The notes under the pieces were generated by a model. That model had not been told where the DNA came from. It was given only the letters and a program-made list of their open reading frames with translations, and did no database searches. Positions 7,841 through 16,390 of a stretch of DNA of 64,000 nt are shown here, one piece after another. The DNA lies in contig NZ_JAERVJ010000001.1 in assembly GCF_016745395.1 (NCBI RefSeq), positions 558,001-622,000 on the forward strand, read 5' to 3'. Every line of letters starts with the position of its first letter. Within the stretch, counting starts at the first letter, position 1. Both the position numbers and the translations under genes were made by a program. Source of the DNA: Methylocystis sp. Sn-Cys. GTDB lineage: Bacteria > Pseudomonadota > Alphaproteobacteria > Rhizobiales > Beijerinckiaceae.

Positions 7841-7976
7841 GTCATTCCCGACGCTCGCGCAGCGAGCGATCGGGAATCCAGAGCAAAACAGCGCTATTTT
7901 GGCTCTGGATTCCCGATCGGGCCTTTGGCCCGTCGGGAATGACAAGCGTGAACGCGAGCCATTCAAACGGAAAAGG
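7841..7976. repeat. Palindromic repeat, family A (copy A1)
   Basis: Nested inverted repeats start GTCATTCCCGACGCTCGC and end GTCGGGAATGAC (7841-7943). The middle holds the pair AATCCAGAGC / GCTCTGGATTCC. The unit continues into a conserved tail, GCCATTCAAACGGAAAAGGT. The same core plus tail recurs at 23158, 37122, 55608 and, reversed, at 62092. Confidence 0.9.
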
Positions 7977-7988
7977 TCCGAGCGCTTT

Positions 7989-8492
7989 TTAGTCCTCGCT
8001 CCAGAAATAATGCCACACGCCATCCGACGCGATGGCGATGCGCGCCGGACGCGGCCTGCCCTCGGCGTTGGAGCGGGCGAGGTCGGCGAAGCGCACACAG
8101 GCCCAGCGCCCGCGAGCCTCGTCCTCATTGACGGGCGGCGTCGGCCGGCTGGCGAAGGCCGGCCACTCATAGAGCGTCACCGGACCGCGCGTGATCGTCA
8201 CATAAGGCTGCGCGAAAACGGCGCGCGCTATGGCGATCGTCTCGCGTCCCTTTTTGTCGAAGGACAGCGCCTTCAAAATTTCGATCGGATCGGTTCCCGC
8301 TTTGAAGCTCCCGCTTTTCGCAAAGAGCGGCCGAACCTCGTTCCAGTCTATCGGAATCCGCAGCGCCTCGACGTCGTTCTTCTCCAGCGCGGCCAGGATC
8401 TTGTCCCGGATCGCCCGCACCGGCGCCGGCAGCGCGGCGAGATCGGTCAAAGGCTCGGACACGACGTCCTTCGCGGCTTTTTTCGTTTTCAT
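7989..8492 (-). CDS. Conserved hypothetical protein
   Basis: The protein is 167 residues from ATG 8492. It has LPAPVRAIRDKILAALEKND near residue 20, then DPIEILKALS and an aromatic C-terminal end (ASDGVWHYFWSED). I recall similar sequences as conserved hypothetical proteins of Rhizobiales, without an assigned role. There is no obvious signal peptide; the N-terminus is Lys-rich. The frame continues upstream through the antisense of the next gene, so the ATG at 8492 is the sensible start. It is divergent from the large TIGR02302 gene. Confidence 0.7.
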   Translation of the reverse strand: MKTKKAAKDVVSEPLTDLAALPAPVRAIRDKILAALEKNDVEALRIPIDWNEVRPLFAKSGSFKAGTDPIEILKALSFDKKGRETIAIARAVFAQPYVTITRGPVTLYEWPAFASRPTPPVNEDEARGRWACVRFADLARSNAEGRPRPARIAIASDGVWHYFWSED

Positions 8493-8623
8493 GCCGCATG
8501 TTAACCGGGCCGCCCCGCAAAAGGCGAATTCTTCCTTCTTCTGCTTAGCCTTCGGGCCGCATGGATTGTATAGTCGGCGGCAGACCGCCATCTCTACCGG
8601 GACGCCGTCTCGCCGGAGCGCGA

Positions 8624-11089
8624 ATGGACCTTTCCTCGAAGAATGAAAACAGCCGGCTGAAAAGCGCGGGCCCGTTGGAATATGCGCTGCGCCGCTCAGT
8701 GACGGCGATCCTGGCCGAGCGGCTGCTGAGGCTCGGCGCGGCGCTGGTGACGCTGGCTCTGTTTTTCGTGGCGCTGTCGTGGCTTGGGTTTTGGCGCGCG
8801 GTTCCGGTCGAAGCGCGTATGCTCGGCGTGTCACTCTTCGGCTTTCTGGCGCTTTACCTCGCCTCCCGTGAAATCGCCCGCGGCCTGCCCAAGCGCAGGG
8901 CCGCCGCCGCGCGCCTCGACGCCGCCGCCGATGGTCCGCTGAAGCCGGCCGCCTCGCTCGACGATACGCTTGCGGCGCAAAACGCCGATCCCGCCACCGC
9001 CGCCCTCTGGGCTCTGCATCGCAAGCGGCTGGAGACGGCGCTGGCGCAGACGCCCGTCGCCGCCCCGCGCCCGCGCCTGCCCGAACGCGACCCTTATGCG
9101 CTGCGCGCTTTGGCGCTGGTCGCCGCCGTCGCCGCGGCCTTCGTTGCAGGGGATGAAAAGCGCGCGCGGCTCGCCGCCGCTTTCGACTGGCGCGCCATTC
9201 ATCTGCTGGAGCCGGCGCAGCGCATTGACGCCTGGTTCGATCCGCCGGCTTACATGGGGCGCCCGCCCATCGTGCTCGGGCAGGAGAGCGGCGCGGTTCA
9301 GGCGCCCGTGAATTCGACGCTGCGGCTGCGGCCGACGGACGCCAATGTCTCTGTCGAAGGCGCGCTGACGCCAATCGACTCCGCGGAGAAGAAGGAGCGG
9401 GGCTTTGGTCTCGCCGGGGACGCCCGGATCGATCTTTCCGATGGCCGCAGCTTCGCGATCGCCGCCATTCCCGACCTCGTCCCCACAATCGAGCTTGTCG
9501 GCAAGCCGCGCAACAATGCGCGCGGCACGATGACGCTCTCCTACCGCGCCGAGGACGATTACGGCGTCGTGAGCGCCGAGGCCGTGTTCAGCAAGCCGGC
9601 CGCCGGCCGCGCGCTTTACGAGCCGCCGCGCTTGCCGTTGGAGCTTCCGGCTGGCGCCGGCGGATTGGGCGAAGGCCGCGCCACGCTCGATCTCGCCGAC
9701 AGCCCCTATGCGGGCGCCAGGATGACGATGCGTCTCGTCGCGAAGGACGCCGCCGGCAATGAGGGCGCTTCCGACCCGACCGAGGTGACGCTGCCGCAGC
9801 GCCGCTTCACCAAGCCGCTCGCCAAGGCGCTCGTCGAGCAGCGGCGCATTCTGGCGCTCGATCCCGACCAACGCGCCAATGTGCGCGCGGCGCTGGAGGC
9901 GCTGTCGATCGCGCCCGAGGTTTTCGACACGCCCTCCGCCGTCCATCTCGGCCTGCGCGCCGCGCGCCGCAGCCTGGAGGGAAAGCCCGACGACGACGCA
10001 TTGCGCGGCGTCGCCGACATGCTCTGGGCCATGGCTCTCAGTCTCGAAGACGGCAATGCGCCGGAAGCCGAGCGCGATCTGCGCGCCGCCGAACAGGCGC
10101 TGCGCGAAGCCTTGGCGCGCGGCGCCAATGACGAGGAGATCGCCAAACGCACGCAGGATTTGCGCGCCGCGCTCGATAAATTCCTCGAGCAGCTCGGCGC
10201 CCGCGCGCAGCCGCCGGATCAGCAGCAGAGCGAAAGCGCGAGCGATCCGGACAGCGTCACCCCCAGCGACCTGCAGGCCATGCTCGACGACATCGAAAAG
10301 GCGATGAAGTCCGGGGATATGGCCGAGGCGCAACGGCTCCTCGACGAATTGCAGGACATTATGGAGAACGCCCAGACGGGCGACGCTAGCGGCGCCCAGA
10401 ACGCCGCCCGCGAGAAAAAGCGCCGCGAGATGCAGCGGGCGCTCTCCGAGATCGACCAGCTTGCGCGCGAAGAGCAGCAACTGCGCGACGACACCTTCCA
10501 GGGGATGAAGAACCCCACGGACGACGACGCCCGCAGGCCGCAACAGCGCGGGGGCAAGAAGGCCCAGGCGCAGGCGGGCGACGACGCCGGTCCGGAGCGC
10601 CAGCGCCAACAGGGCCTGCGCGACAAGCTGGAGCGCCAGCAGGATGCAATGAAGGGTGAAGCGGGCGAGGCCGGCGAGGCGCTCGACGACGCCCGCAAGT
10701 CGATGAAGGAAGCGGAAGAGGCGCTGAAACCCGGCGGCGAGGGACGCGGCAAGGCGGTCGACGCCCAGGGCCGCGCCGTGGAGTCTCTGCGCAAGGGCGC
10801 CGACAAGCTCGCCGAGCAGATGCGCGGCGACGGCCAGCAGGGCGAGGAAGGCGAAGAGGGCCAGAGCGGCAAGGGCCATGGCAAGGCGCGCGGGCGCTTC
10901 GGCCAGGGGCGCGATCCGCTCGGGCGCTCGTCGGGCGGCCAGCGCGCCTCGCACGAGAAATATGATCCGCTCGGCCTGCCGCCGGCGCAACGGGCCCATC
11001 GCGTGCAGGAGGAGCTGCGCCGCCGCCTCGGCCAGCCCGAGCGCCCGACGGAGGAGCTGGATTATCTGCAACGCCTGCTGCGGCGGTGA
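8624..11089 (+). CDS. TIGR02302/DUF4175 family membrane protein
   Basis: This 821-residue alphaproteobacterial protein has two N-terminal membrane segments (about residues 35-75), a further hydrophobic segment near 160, a periplasmic central part, and a long low-complexity C-terminal half rich in Gln, Glu, Lys, Arg and Gly (from about 530). This layout is that of the aProt_lowcomp family TIGR02302; its function is not established. The ATG at 8624 is preferred over 8561 because GGAG lies just upstream. A palindromic repeat follows the stop. Confidence 0.85.
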   Translation: MDLSSKNENSRLKSAGPLEYALRRSVTAILAERLLRLGAALVTLALFFVALSWLGFWRAVPVEARMLGVSLFGFLALYLASREIARGLPKRRAAAARLDAAADGPLKPAASLDDTLAAQNADPATAALWALHRKRLETALAQTPVAAPRPRLPERDPYALRALALVAAVAAAFVAGDEKRARLAAAFDWRAIHLLEPAQRIDAWFDPPAYMGRPPIVLGQESGAVQAPVNSTLRLRPTDANVSVEGALTPIDSAEKKERGFGLAGDARIDLSDGRSFAIAAIPDLVPTIELVGKPRNNARGTMTLSYRAEDDYGVVSAEAVFSKPAAGRALYEPPRLPLELPAGAGGLGEGRATLDLADSPYAGARMTMRLVAKDAAGNEGASDPTEVTLPQRRFTKPLAKALVEQRRILALDPDQRANVRAALEALSIAPEVFDTPSAVHLGLRAARRSLEGKPDDDALRGVADMLWAMALSLEDGNAPEAERDLRAAEQALREALARGANDEEIAKRTQDLRAALDKFLEQLGARAQPPDQQQSESASDPDSVTPSDLQAMLDDIEKAMKSGDMAEAQRLLDELQDIMENAQTGDASGAQNAAREKKRREMQRALSEIDQLAREEQQLRDDTFQGMKNPTDDDARRPQQRGGKKAQAQAGDDAGPERQRQQGLRDKLERQQDAMKGEAGEAGEALDDARKSMKEAEEALKPGGEGRGKAVDAQGRAVESLRKGADKLAEQMRGDGQQGEEGEEGQSGKGHGKARGRFGQGRDPLGRSSGGQRASHEKYDPLGLPPAQRAHRVQEELRRRLGQPERPTEELDYLQRLLRR

Positions 11090-11138
11090 AACTGACGAAT
11101 TCGGGGCTCCCGATCGACATTGCTGGGCGTGAGCCAAT

Positions 11139-11268
11139 CCCTCCCCTTTACGGGGAGGGTGGCCCCGCGTAAGCGGGGTCGGGTGGGGTAAAGCCCCAAC
11201 GACGGTCGTAGCGGCGTGAACCCCACCCGGCGGCCTCTGGCCGCCGACCTCCCCGTAAAGGGGAGGTA
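11139..11268. repeat. Nested palindromic repeat, family D
   Basis: Outer arms are CTCCCCTTTACGGGGAGG and CCTCCCCGTAAAGGGGAG, with a second pair, CCCCACCC/GGGTGGGG, inside. It occupies most of the gap after the TIGR02302 gene. It is seen only once in this window. I recall similar elements scattered in other Rhizobiales genomes. It may also act as a terminator. Confidence 0.75.
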
Positions 11269-11314
11269 TGGAGCTCTACTTGCTGCGGATTAACCTGCCC
11301 GGGAGTTGATCGCC

Positions 11315-11503
11315 TTGTCCAATACGCTGGTCTTCGTCGCCGCCGCGGCGGTTTTCGCGGTGCTCCTCGCCGGCTTCATCAATATGTTTCGTGGCGGCGA
11401 GGGCGCGCCCCAGCGGTCGCAGACGCTGATGCGCTGGCGCGTCGGCCTGCAATTCGTCGCGCTCGCCATTGCGCTGGCGGCGCTTTATTTCAAAGGACGC
11501 TGA
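11315..11503 (+). CDS. HIG1-domain-like twin-transmembrane protein
   Basis: This 62-residue protein has two hydrophobic helices separated by a short basic loop: FVAAAAVFAVLLAGFINMFRGG, then RSQTLMRWRVGLQ and FVALAIALAALYF. The MRWRVGLQ loop is typical of HIG_1 domain proteins, which in mitochondria associate with respiratory complexes. TTG at 11315 is chosen over TTG 11306 because GGGAG (11301-11305) sits nine bases before it. The adenosyltransferase gene follows five bases later, so they are probably co-transcribed. Confidence 0.75.
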   Translation: MSNTLVFVAAAAVFAVLLAGFINMFRGGEGAPQRSQTLMRWRVGLQFVALAIALAALYFKGR

Positions 11504-11508
11504 TCGAC

Positions 11509-12087
11509 GTGGTGAAGCTCGACAGGATTTACACGAGGGGCGGCGACAAGGGCGCCACCTCGCTCGCCACCGGCGCCCGTCGTCGCAAGGATGACATTCG
11601 CGTCGAGGCTTACGGCGCAATCGACGAGACCAACGCCGCGATTGGCGTGGCGCGTCTTGCGGTTGCCGACGCCGCGCTCGACGCCATGCTGGAGCGCATT
11701 CAGAACGATCTCTTCGATCTCGGCGCCGAGCTTGCGACCCCGCACGATCCCGCCAAGCCGCTCGATCCGTCGATGCGGCTCGTCATCCTCCCCTCGCAGG
11801 TGGAGCGGCTGGAGAAAGAGATTGATACACTCAACGCCGATCTCGCGCCGCTGCGCTCCTTCGTGCTGCCCGCCGGGACGCCCGTCGCCGCGCATCTGCA
11901 TCTTGCGCGCACCATCTGCCGCCGCGCCGAGCGCGTGATGGTGACGCTGATGCAGACGGAAGGCGAGGAGCTTTCGGCCGTAGCGCTTGCTTATGTAAAT
12001 CGTCTCTCCGACTTCCTATTCGTCGCCTCGCGCTACGCCAATCGCGAAAAGGGCGACGTGCTGTGGAAGCCGGGGGCGACGCGGTGA
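11509..12087 (+). CDS. cobO: Cob(I)alamin adenosyltransferase, PduO type
   Basis: The protein is 192 residues, full length. The ATP-binding N-terminus MVKLDRIYTRGGDKGATSL and the segment VEAYGAIDETNAAIGVA identify a PduO/MMAB-type ATP:cob(I)alamin adenosyltransferase, which makes adenosylcobalamin. The motif RTICRRAERVMVTL near the C-terminus is also typical. Adenosylcobalamin is used by methylmalonyl-CoA and ethylmalonyl-CoA mutases, relevant to C1 assimilation in type II methanotrophs. A GTG start is used. The symbol is for the reaction; PduO/CobO are not the same family. Confidence 0.88.
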   Translation: MVKLDRIYTRGGDKGATSLATGARRRKDDIRVEAYGAIDETNAAIGVARLAVADAALDAMLERIQNDLFDLGAELATPHDPAKPLDPSMRLVILPSQVERLEKEIDTLNADLAPLRSFVLPAGTPVAAHLHLARTICRRAERVMVTLMQTEGEELSAVALAYVNRLSDFLFVASRYANREKGDVLWKPGATR

Positions 12088-12117
12088 GTAAAGAAAAGCA
12101 GATTGAGGAAAGGTCAC

Positions 12118-12720
12118 ATGGAGTATGAGCTGGATACCATCAGGGATGCCCCGAAAAGGCGTGAACGTGATTTCGTATCTCTTTTCAATGCACTTTGGTA
12201 CAAAGATTTTCCAGTAGTATATGGAAAAGAACGCGGGGTGTCACGCGCCAACTGGACCACACACATCGCGAGTGTCGTAAAACAGTCCAGCGATTTGCTG
12301 GGCCTCCTTACTCGGTTTGAAACCGGAAATCGAACTGACGCTGTAATTCAACGATTCGAGAGCGATAGGCTGTGGGCAAAAGTAGAGTGGGAATGGATCC
12401 AGGTTTTTCGACCGCAAGTGAACGAGCTTTGTAAGCTGCGAGAGGCAGCGGATAGCTGCGATGTATCTATATTTATCGGCTACGCCCATATCGATAACCG
12501 CGAAGTTAGCCTCAATAAAATAAGGGAGGAATGGAATGGCTGCGGCAAACCTCTCCTAATTTTCTTGATAACTTTTAGAGAGATTGAGGACCGTGCTCGC
12601 GTTTTTGACAAGTTAGAGACATACCGGATTACTAACGGATCGCTTCGCAGAATCCGTCGGCAGCCCGCTTTGCCGTGGCAGGTCGAGGGCTCAAGGTGGC
12701 AGGCGGAGCGGGGTCAATAG
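12118..12720 (+). CDS. AT-rich orphan gene of unknown function
   Basis: The protein is 200 residues from ATG 12118, with GAGGAAAGG just upstream. Base and codon use differ sharply from every neighbour: AGA, ATA, GTA, TTA and TAT codons are frequent through 12120-12640. This indicates recent acquisition. Visible features are FNALWYKDFPVVYGKERGVSR, a hydrophobic beta-like segment CDVSIFIGYAHI, an apparent GKPLLIFLITF strand and a basic tail. I recognise no family. The last 80 bp return to the local GC-rich style, so the 3' end may be fused to host sequence. It sits between the adenosyltransferase and mutL. Confidence 0.65.
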   Translation: MEYELDTIRDAPKRRERDFVSLFNALWYKDFPVVYGKERGVSRANWTTHIASVVKQSSDLLGLLTRFETGNRTDAVIQRFESDRLWAKVEWEWIQVFRPQVNELCKLREAADSCDVSIFIGYAHIDNREVSLNKIREEWNGCGKPLLIFLITFREIEDRARVFDKLETYRITNGSLRRIRRQPALPWQVEGSRWQAERGQ

Positions 12721-12769
12721 CGGCTTTTTTCTGAACACGACAAGCCTCTCGTTCCCAGGATCATTATCC

Positions 12770-14557
12770 ATGGCCGTTCGTCGTCTCGATCCCATCCTCG
12801 TCGACCGCATCGCCGCCGGCGAAGTGGTCGAGCGGCCGGCTTCGGCGGTGAAGGAACTGGTCGAGAATGCGCTCGACGCCGGCGCCACGCGCATCGACGT
12901 CGCCATCGAAGACGGCGGCCGCAAGCTCATTCGCGTCATCGACGACGGCTGCGGCATGGATGAGCATGATCTGGCGCTCGCCATCGAGCGCCACGCCACC
13001 TCCAAAATTCCTGACGGCGATCTCACCCATATTGCGACGCTCGGCTTTCGCGGCGAGGCGCTGCCCTCCATCGCGGCCGTCGCCGACCTCACGATCGATA
13101 CGCGCGCCAAGGAGGCGCAACACGGTTTTTCCATTCGCGTGGAGGCCGGCGAAAAGCGCGGGCTTATCGCCTCGAGCTGGCCGCGCGGCACGCGGATCGA
13201 AGCCCGCGCGCTCTTCGCCGCGACGCCAGCGCGGCTGAAATTCCTGAAAACCGACCGCACGGAGACGGCCGCCGTCGTCGATGTGGTCAAGCGCCTCGCC
13301 ATGGCGCATCCCGACGTGCGCTTCGCGCTCTCCGCCGACAGCGGCGCGCTCTTCGACTATCCGGCTTGCGGCGCGGATTCCGCTCGCCGCATCGCGCAGG
13401 TGCTGGGCGAGGAATTTCGCGCCAACGCCTTCGAGATCGACGCCGAGCGCGAAGGCGTGCGGCTCGTGGGGCTCGCGAGTCTCCCCACCTACAATCGCGG
13501 CAATGCGCAGGCGCAATATGTCTATATCAATGGGCGGCCGGTGCGCGACAAGCTCTTCGCCGGCGCCATTCGCGCCGCCTATCTCGATTTTCTCGCGCAT
13601 GACCGCCATCCTGTCGCTGCGCTTTTCATCGACTGTGATCCGCGCATCGTCGATGTGAACGTGCATCCGGCCAAGGCGGAAGTCCGCTTCGCTGATCCCG
13701 GCCTCGTGCGCGGCCTCGTGGTGGGCGCGCTGAAACAGGCGCTCGCCGAGAAGAGCCATCGTAGCGCCAATACCAACGCACGCACGGCGATCGACATGCT
13801 CGCACGCTACAACGGCCCGCGCGAGCCGACGCCCTATCGCGCGCCGCCGCCCGCGAATTGGAGCACAGCCAACTCTCCCTATGCGCCGAGCGGTTTCGCC
13901 GAGGCGCCGCAAGCGACCTTCGACACCGGCGCGCCCATGGCGCGCGCGCATGAGGCGCCGACAGAGACGCTCGACGACGCGCCGCTCGGCGCCGCGCGCG
14001 CGCAATTGCATGAAACCTATATTATCGCGCAGACGCGCGATGGGCTCGTCATCGTCGACCAGCATGCGGCGCATGAGCGGCTCGTCTATGAGAAGCTCAA
14101 GAAGCAACGGGCGGAGACGGGCGTCGCGCGGCAGATGCTGCTCATTCCCGTCGTCGTCGATCTCGACGAGGCGCGCATGAATGCACTTTCCGGCGCCTTC
14201 GAAGAACTGGCTACGCTGGGCCTTGTGCTCGAGCCCTTCGGGCCCGGCGCCGTCATGGTGCGCGAGGCGCCGGCGGCTTTGGGCGAGGTGAACCACAAGC
14301 GGCTTGTCGAAGACATTGCCGATCTCCTGGCCGAAGACGGCGACGCACGTGGCCTTTCCCGGCGTCTCGACCATGTGCTCGCAACCTGCGCCTGCCATCA
14401 TTCGGTGCGCGCCGGCCGGCGCCTGAGCGCCGCCGAGATGAATGCGCTGCTACGCGAGATGGAGACAACGCCGGGCGCGGCGCAATGCAATCACGGCAGG
14501 CCCACTTATGTGGAGCTGAAGCTTTCCGACATAGAGAAGCTTTTCGGACGGAAGTAG
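12770..14557 (+). CDS. mutL: DNA mismatch repair protein MutL
   Basis: The protein is 595 residues. The N-terminal GHKL ATPase motifs are intact: ELVENALDAGAT, DDGCGM, RHATSKI and GFRGEALPSI. The middle linker (about 345-410) is Pro/Ala-rich. The C-terminal dimerisation domain carries IVDQHAAHERLVYE, the metal-binding endonuclease motif DQHA(x)2E(x)4E, and CNHGRPT near the end. So this MutL is expected to nick DNA itself, as in bacteria without MutH. A family-B repeat begins one base after the TAG stop. Confidence 0.96.
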   Translation: MAVRRLDPILVDRIAAGEVVERPASAVKELVENALDAGATRIDVAIEDGGRKLIRVIDDGCGMDEHDLALAIERHATSKIPDGDLTHIATLGFRGEALPSIAAVADLTIDTRAKEAQHGFSIRVEAGEKRGLIASSWPRGTRIEARALFAATPARLKFLKTDRTETAAVVDVVKRLAMAHPDVRFALSADSGALFDYPACGADSARRIAQVLGEEFRANAFEIDAEREGVRLVGLASLPTYNRGNAQAQYVYINGRPVRDKLFAGAIRAAYLDFLAHDRHPVAALFIDCDPRIVDVNVHPAKAEVRFADPGLVRGLVVGALKQALAEKSHRSANTNARTAIDMLARYNGPREPTPYRAPPPANWSTANSPYAPSGFAEAPQATFDTGAPMARAHEAPTETLDDAPLGAARAQLHETYIIAQTRDGLVIVDQHAAHERLVYEKLKKQRAETGVARQMLLIPVVVDLDEARMNALSGAFEELATLGLVLEPFGPGAVMVREAPAALGEVNHKRLVEDIADLLAEDGDARGLSRRLDHVLATCACHHSVRAGRRLSAAEMNALLREMETTPGAAQCNHGRPTYVELKLSDIEKLFGRK

Positions 14558-14558
14558 C

Positions 14559-14640
14559 CGTCATTGCGAGCGCAGCGAAGCAATCCAGGGCCGCGGTGGC
14601 TGCCCTGGATTGCTTCGTCGCTACGCTCCTCGCAATGACG
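14559..14640. repeat. Palindromic repeat, family B (copy B1)
   Basis: An inverted repeat of about 82 bp starts CGTCATTGCGAGCGCAGCG and ends CTCGCAATGACG, with inner arms GCAATCCAGGGC / GCCCTGGATTGC. It begins one base after the mutL stop and could act as its terminator. Confidence 0.9.
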
Positions 14641-14735
14641 GAGACTCCGCGTTCCTCTTCAGAACGGGCTTGCGCGGCGTCCGGGTGAAGCGCTTGGGGT
14701 CGCCTTCTTTGGCGCGCTTGGTCAGATCGCGCAGC
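14641..14735 (-). pseudogene. Diverged duplicate of the gcvPB 3' end
   Basis: Read on the minus strand, this encodes LRDLTKRAKEGDPKRFT then RTPRKPVLKRNAESPSLRGA. The C-terminus of gcvPB reads LRDLVKRAKEGDAKRFT and KPVLRWSAESPSLRGA. Each copy runs directly into a family-B repeat. The fragment has no start and is about 35 codons long. It is best read as a tandem duplication of the gene end with its repeat, since diverged. Confidence 0.75.
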
Positions 14736-14785
14736 GAGCGCTGACCTTGCTCTGGATTCGCCGTCGCACGCTCGGCGACATAGGC

Positions 14786-14867
14786 CGTCATTGCGAGCGC
14801 AGCAAAGCAATCCAGGGCCGCGATGGCTGCTCTGGATTGCTTCGTCGCTACGCTCCTCGCAATGACG
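14786..14867. repeat. Palindromic repeat, family B (copy B2)
   Basis: This has the same structure as B1 (CGTCATTGCGAGCGCAGC ... CTCGCAATGACG). It overlaps the 3' end of gcvPB and supplies that gene's final codons and its stop at 14848-14850. Confidence 0.9.
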
Positions 14868-16389
14868 GAGACTCCGCGCTCCACCTCAGCACGGGCTTGC
14901 GCGCTGCGGCTGTCTCGTCCACGCGCCGGCGGGGCGCGAGGCGCGGCGCCTGGGTGAAGCGCTTGGCGTCGCCTTCCTTCGCGCGCTTCACCAGATCGCG
15001 CAGTGTGGCGATGAAGAGATCGAGCGAGGCTCTCGATTCCGATTCCGTCGGCTCGATCAGCATGGCGCCATGCGCGACGAGCGGGAAATAAATCGTCATC
15101 GGATGGTAGCCCTCGTCGATCATCGCCTTGGCGAAATCGAGCGTCGAGACGCCGGTTCCCTTGAGCCAGGCGTCATCGAACAGGACTTCATGCATGCAGA
15201 GCCGGTCGCCGAAAGGCTGGCTCATCACGTCGCGCAATGACGCGCGCACATAATTGGCCGACAGCACGGCGTCCTTGGACGCCTGCGCCACGCCGTCGCC
15301 GCCATGCGCGAGGAGGTAGGCGAGCGCGCGCACGAACATGCCCATCTGACCATGAAAAGCAGTCATGCGGCCGAAGCTCTGTGTGCCTTCCACATGTTCG
15401 ACAATCTCGAGCGTTTCGCCGTTACGGCGTACGAAGGGCACGGGCGCGAAGGGCGCCAGCCTTTCGGACAGCACGACCGGGCCCGCGCCCGGACCGCCGC
15501 CGCCATGCGGCGTCGAGAAGGTCTTGTGCAGATTGATATGCATGGCGTCGACGCCGAAATCGCCGGGGCGCGCCACGCCGGCGATGGCGTTGAAGTTGGC
15601 GCCGTCGCAGTAGAAATAAGCGCCCGCGTCATGAACGGCGTCGGCGATCTCGATGATTTCGCGCTCGAAAAGACCGCAGGTGTTGGGGTTCGTCAGCATG
15701 AGCGCCGCAACGTCGGGGCCGAGCGCTTCTCGCACCGCCGCTGCGCGAACCGTTCCATCATCGGCGCCCGGCACGACGCGCACGGAAAAGCCGAGCAGCG
15801 CCGCCGTCGCCGGATTGGTGCCATGGGCCGATTGCGGGATCAGCACGACCTTGCGCGTCGCGCCTTCGCCGCGCGCCGCGACGGCAGATTTGATCGCCAT
15901 CATGCCGCAGAGTTCGCCATGCGCGCCCGCTTTCGGAGAAAGCGCGATCGCCTGCATATTCGTCAGCGTCAGCAGCCAATGCGCAAGTGTCTCCATCAGC
16001 TCCAGCGCCCCCTGCACGGAGGACATGGGCTGCAGCGGATGAAGATCGGCGAAGCCCTCCAGCCGCGCGAGCTTTTCGTTCGAACGCGGATTGTGCTTCA
16101 TCGTGCAGGAGCCGAGCGGATAAAGGCCCGCGTCGATCGAATAGTTCTTGCGCGACAGGCGCACATAATGGCGCATCGTCTCCGGCTCGCTGAGGCCGGG
16201 CAGGCCGATGGACCCTTTTCGCTCCAGCCCGCCGAGGCGTGCGGCGAATTGTGGCGGTTCGTCCACGTCGACGCCGGTCGCGTCCGTGCGGCCGATTTCA
16301 AAGAGCAAAGGTTCTTCCTGATCGAGCGCGCGATTGCCGGTGAAGGTGTCGGGCGTTTCGTCGTCGATATGAGTGGGGCGGTCGAGCAT
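14848..16389 (-). CDS. gcvPB: Glycine dehydrogenase (decarboxylating) subunit 2, P-protein beta
   Basis: The protein is 513 residues from ATG 16389, one base after the gcvPA stop. It is the PLP-carrying half of the split P-protein, which decarboxylates glycine and passes the aminomethyl group to GcvH. HINLHKTFSTPHGGGGPGAG contains the PLP lysine; SCTMKHNPR, QSAHGTNPATA and EGTQSFGRMTAFHGQMG are family marks. The tail after about residue 470 (KRFTQAPRLAPRRRVDETAAARKP...) is low-complexity. The last seven codons (SPSLRGA) and the stop come from a family-B repeat, so the native terminus has been replaced or extended. Confidence 0.94.
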   Translation of the reverse strand: MLDRPTHIDDETPDTFTGNRALDQEEPLLFEIGRTDATGVDVDEPPQFAARLGGLERKGSIGLPGLSEPETMRHYVRLSRKNYSIDAGLYPLGSCTMKHNPRSNEKLARLEGFADLHPLQPMSSVQGALELMETLAHWLLTLTNMQAIALSPKAGAHGELCGMMAIKSAVAARGEGATRKVVLIPQSAHGTNPATAALLGFSVRVVPGADDGTVRAAAVREALGPDVAALMLTNPNTCGLFEREIIEIADAVHDAGAYFYCDGANFNAIAGVARPGDFGVDAMHINLHKTFSTPHGGGGPGAGPVVLSERLAPFAPVPFVRRNGETLEIVEHVEGTQSFGRMTAFHGQMGMFVRALAYLLAHGGDGVAQASKDAVLSANYVRASLRDVMSQPFGDRLCMHEVLFDDAWLKGTGVSTLDFAKAMIDEGYHPMTIYFPLVAHGAMLIEPTESESRASLDLFIATLRDLVKRAKEGDAKRFTQAPRLAPRRRVDETAAARKPVLRWSAESPSLRGA

Positions 16390-16390
16390 C

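Noticed and set aside
8831..11137. Very long open frame (768 codons) on the minus strand
   Set aside because: It is antisense to the TIGR02302 gene; GC-rich codon bias leaves the opposite strand open. Its sequence is low-complexity Ala/Leu/Arg with no family marks.
12764..14401. 545-codon minus-strand open frame
   Set aside because: It is antisense to mutL, with no recognisable motif.
14559..14867. Possible CRISPR array from regularly repeated CGTCATTGCGAG units
   Set aside because: Only two copies are close together, each is a palindrome of about 82 bp, and the spacing comes from a gene-end duplication. No cas genes are present.
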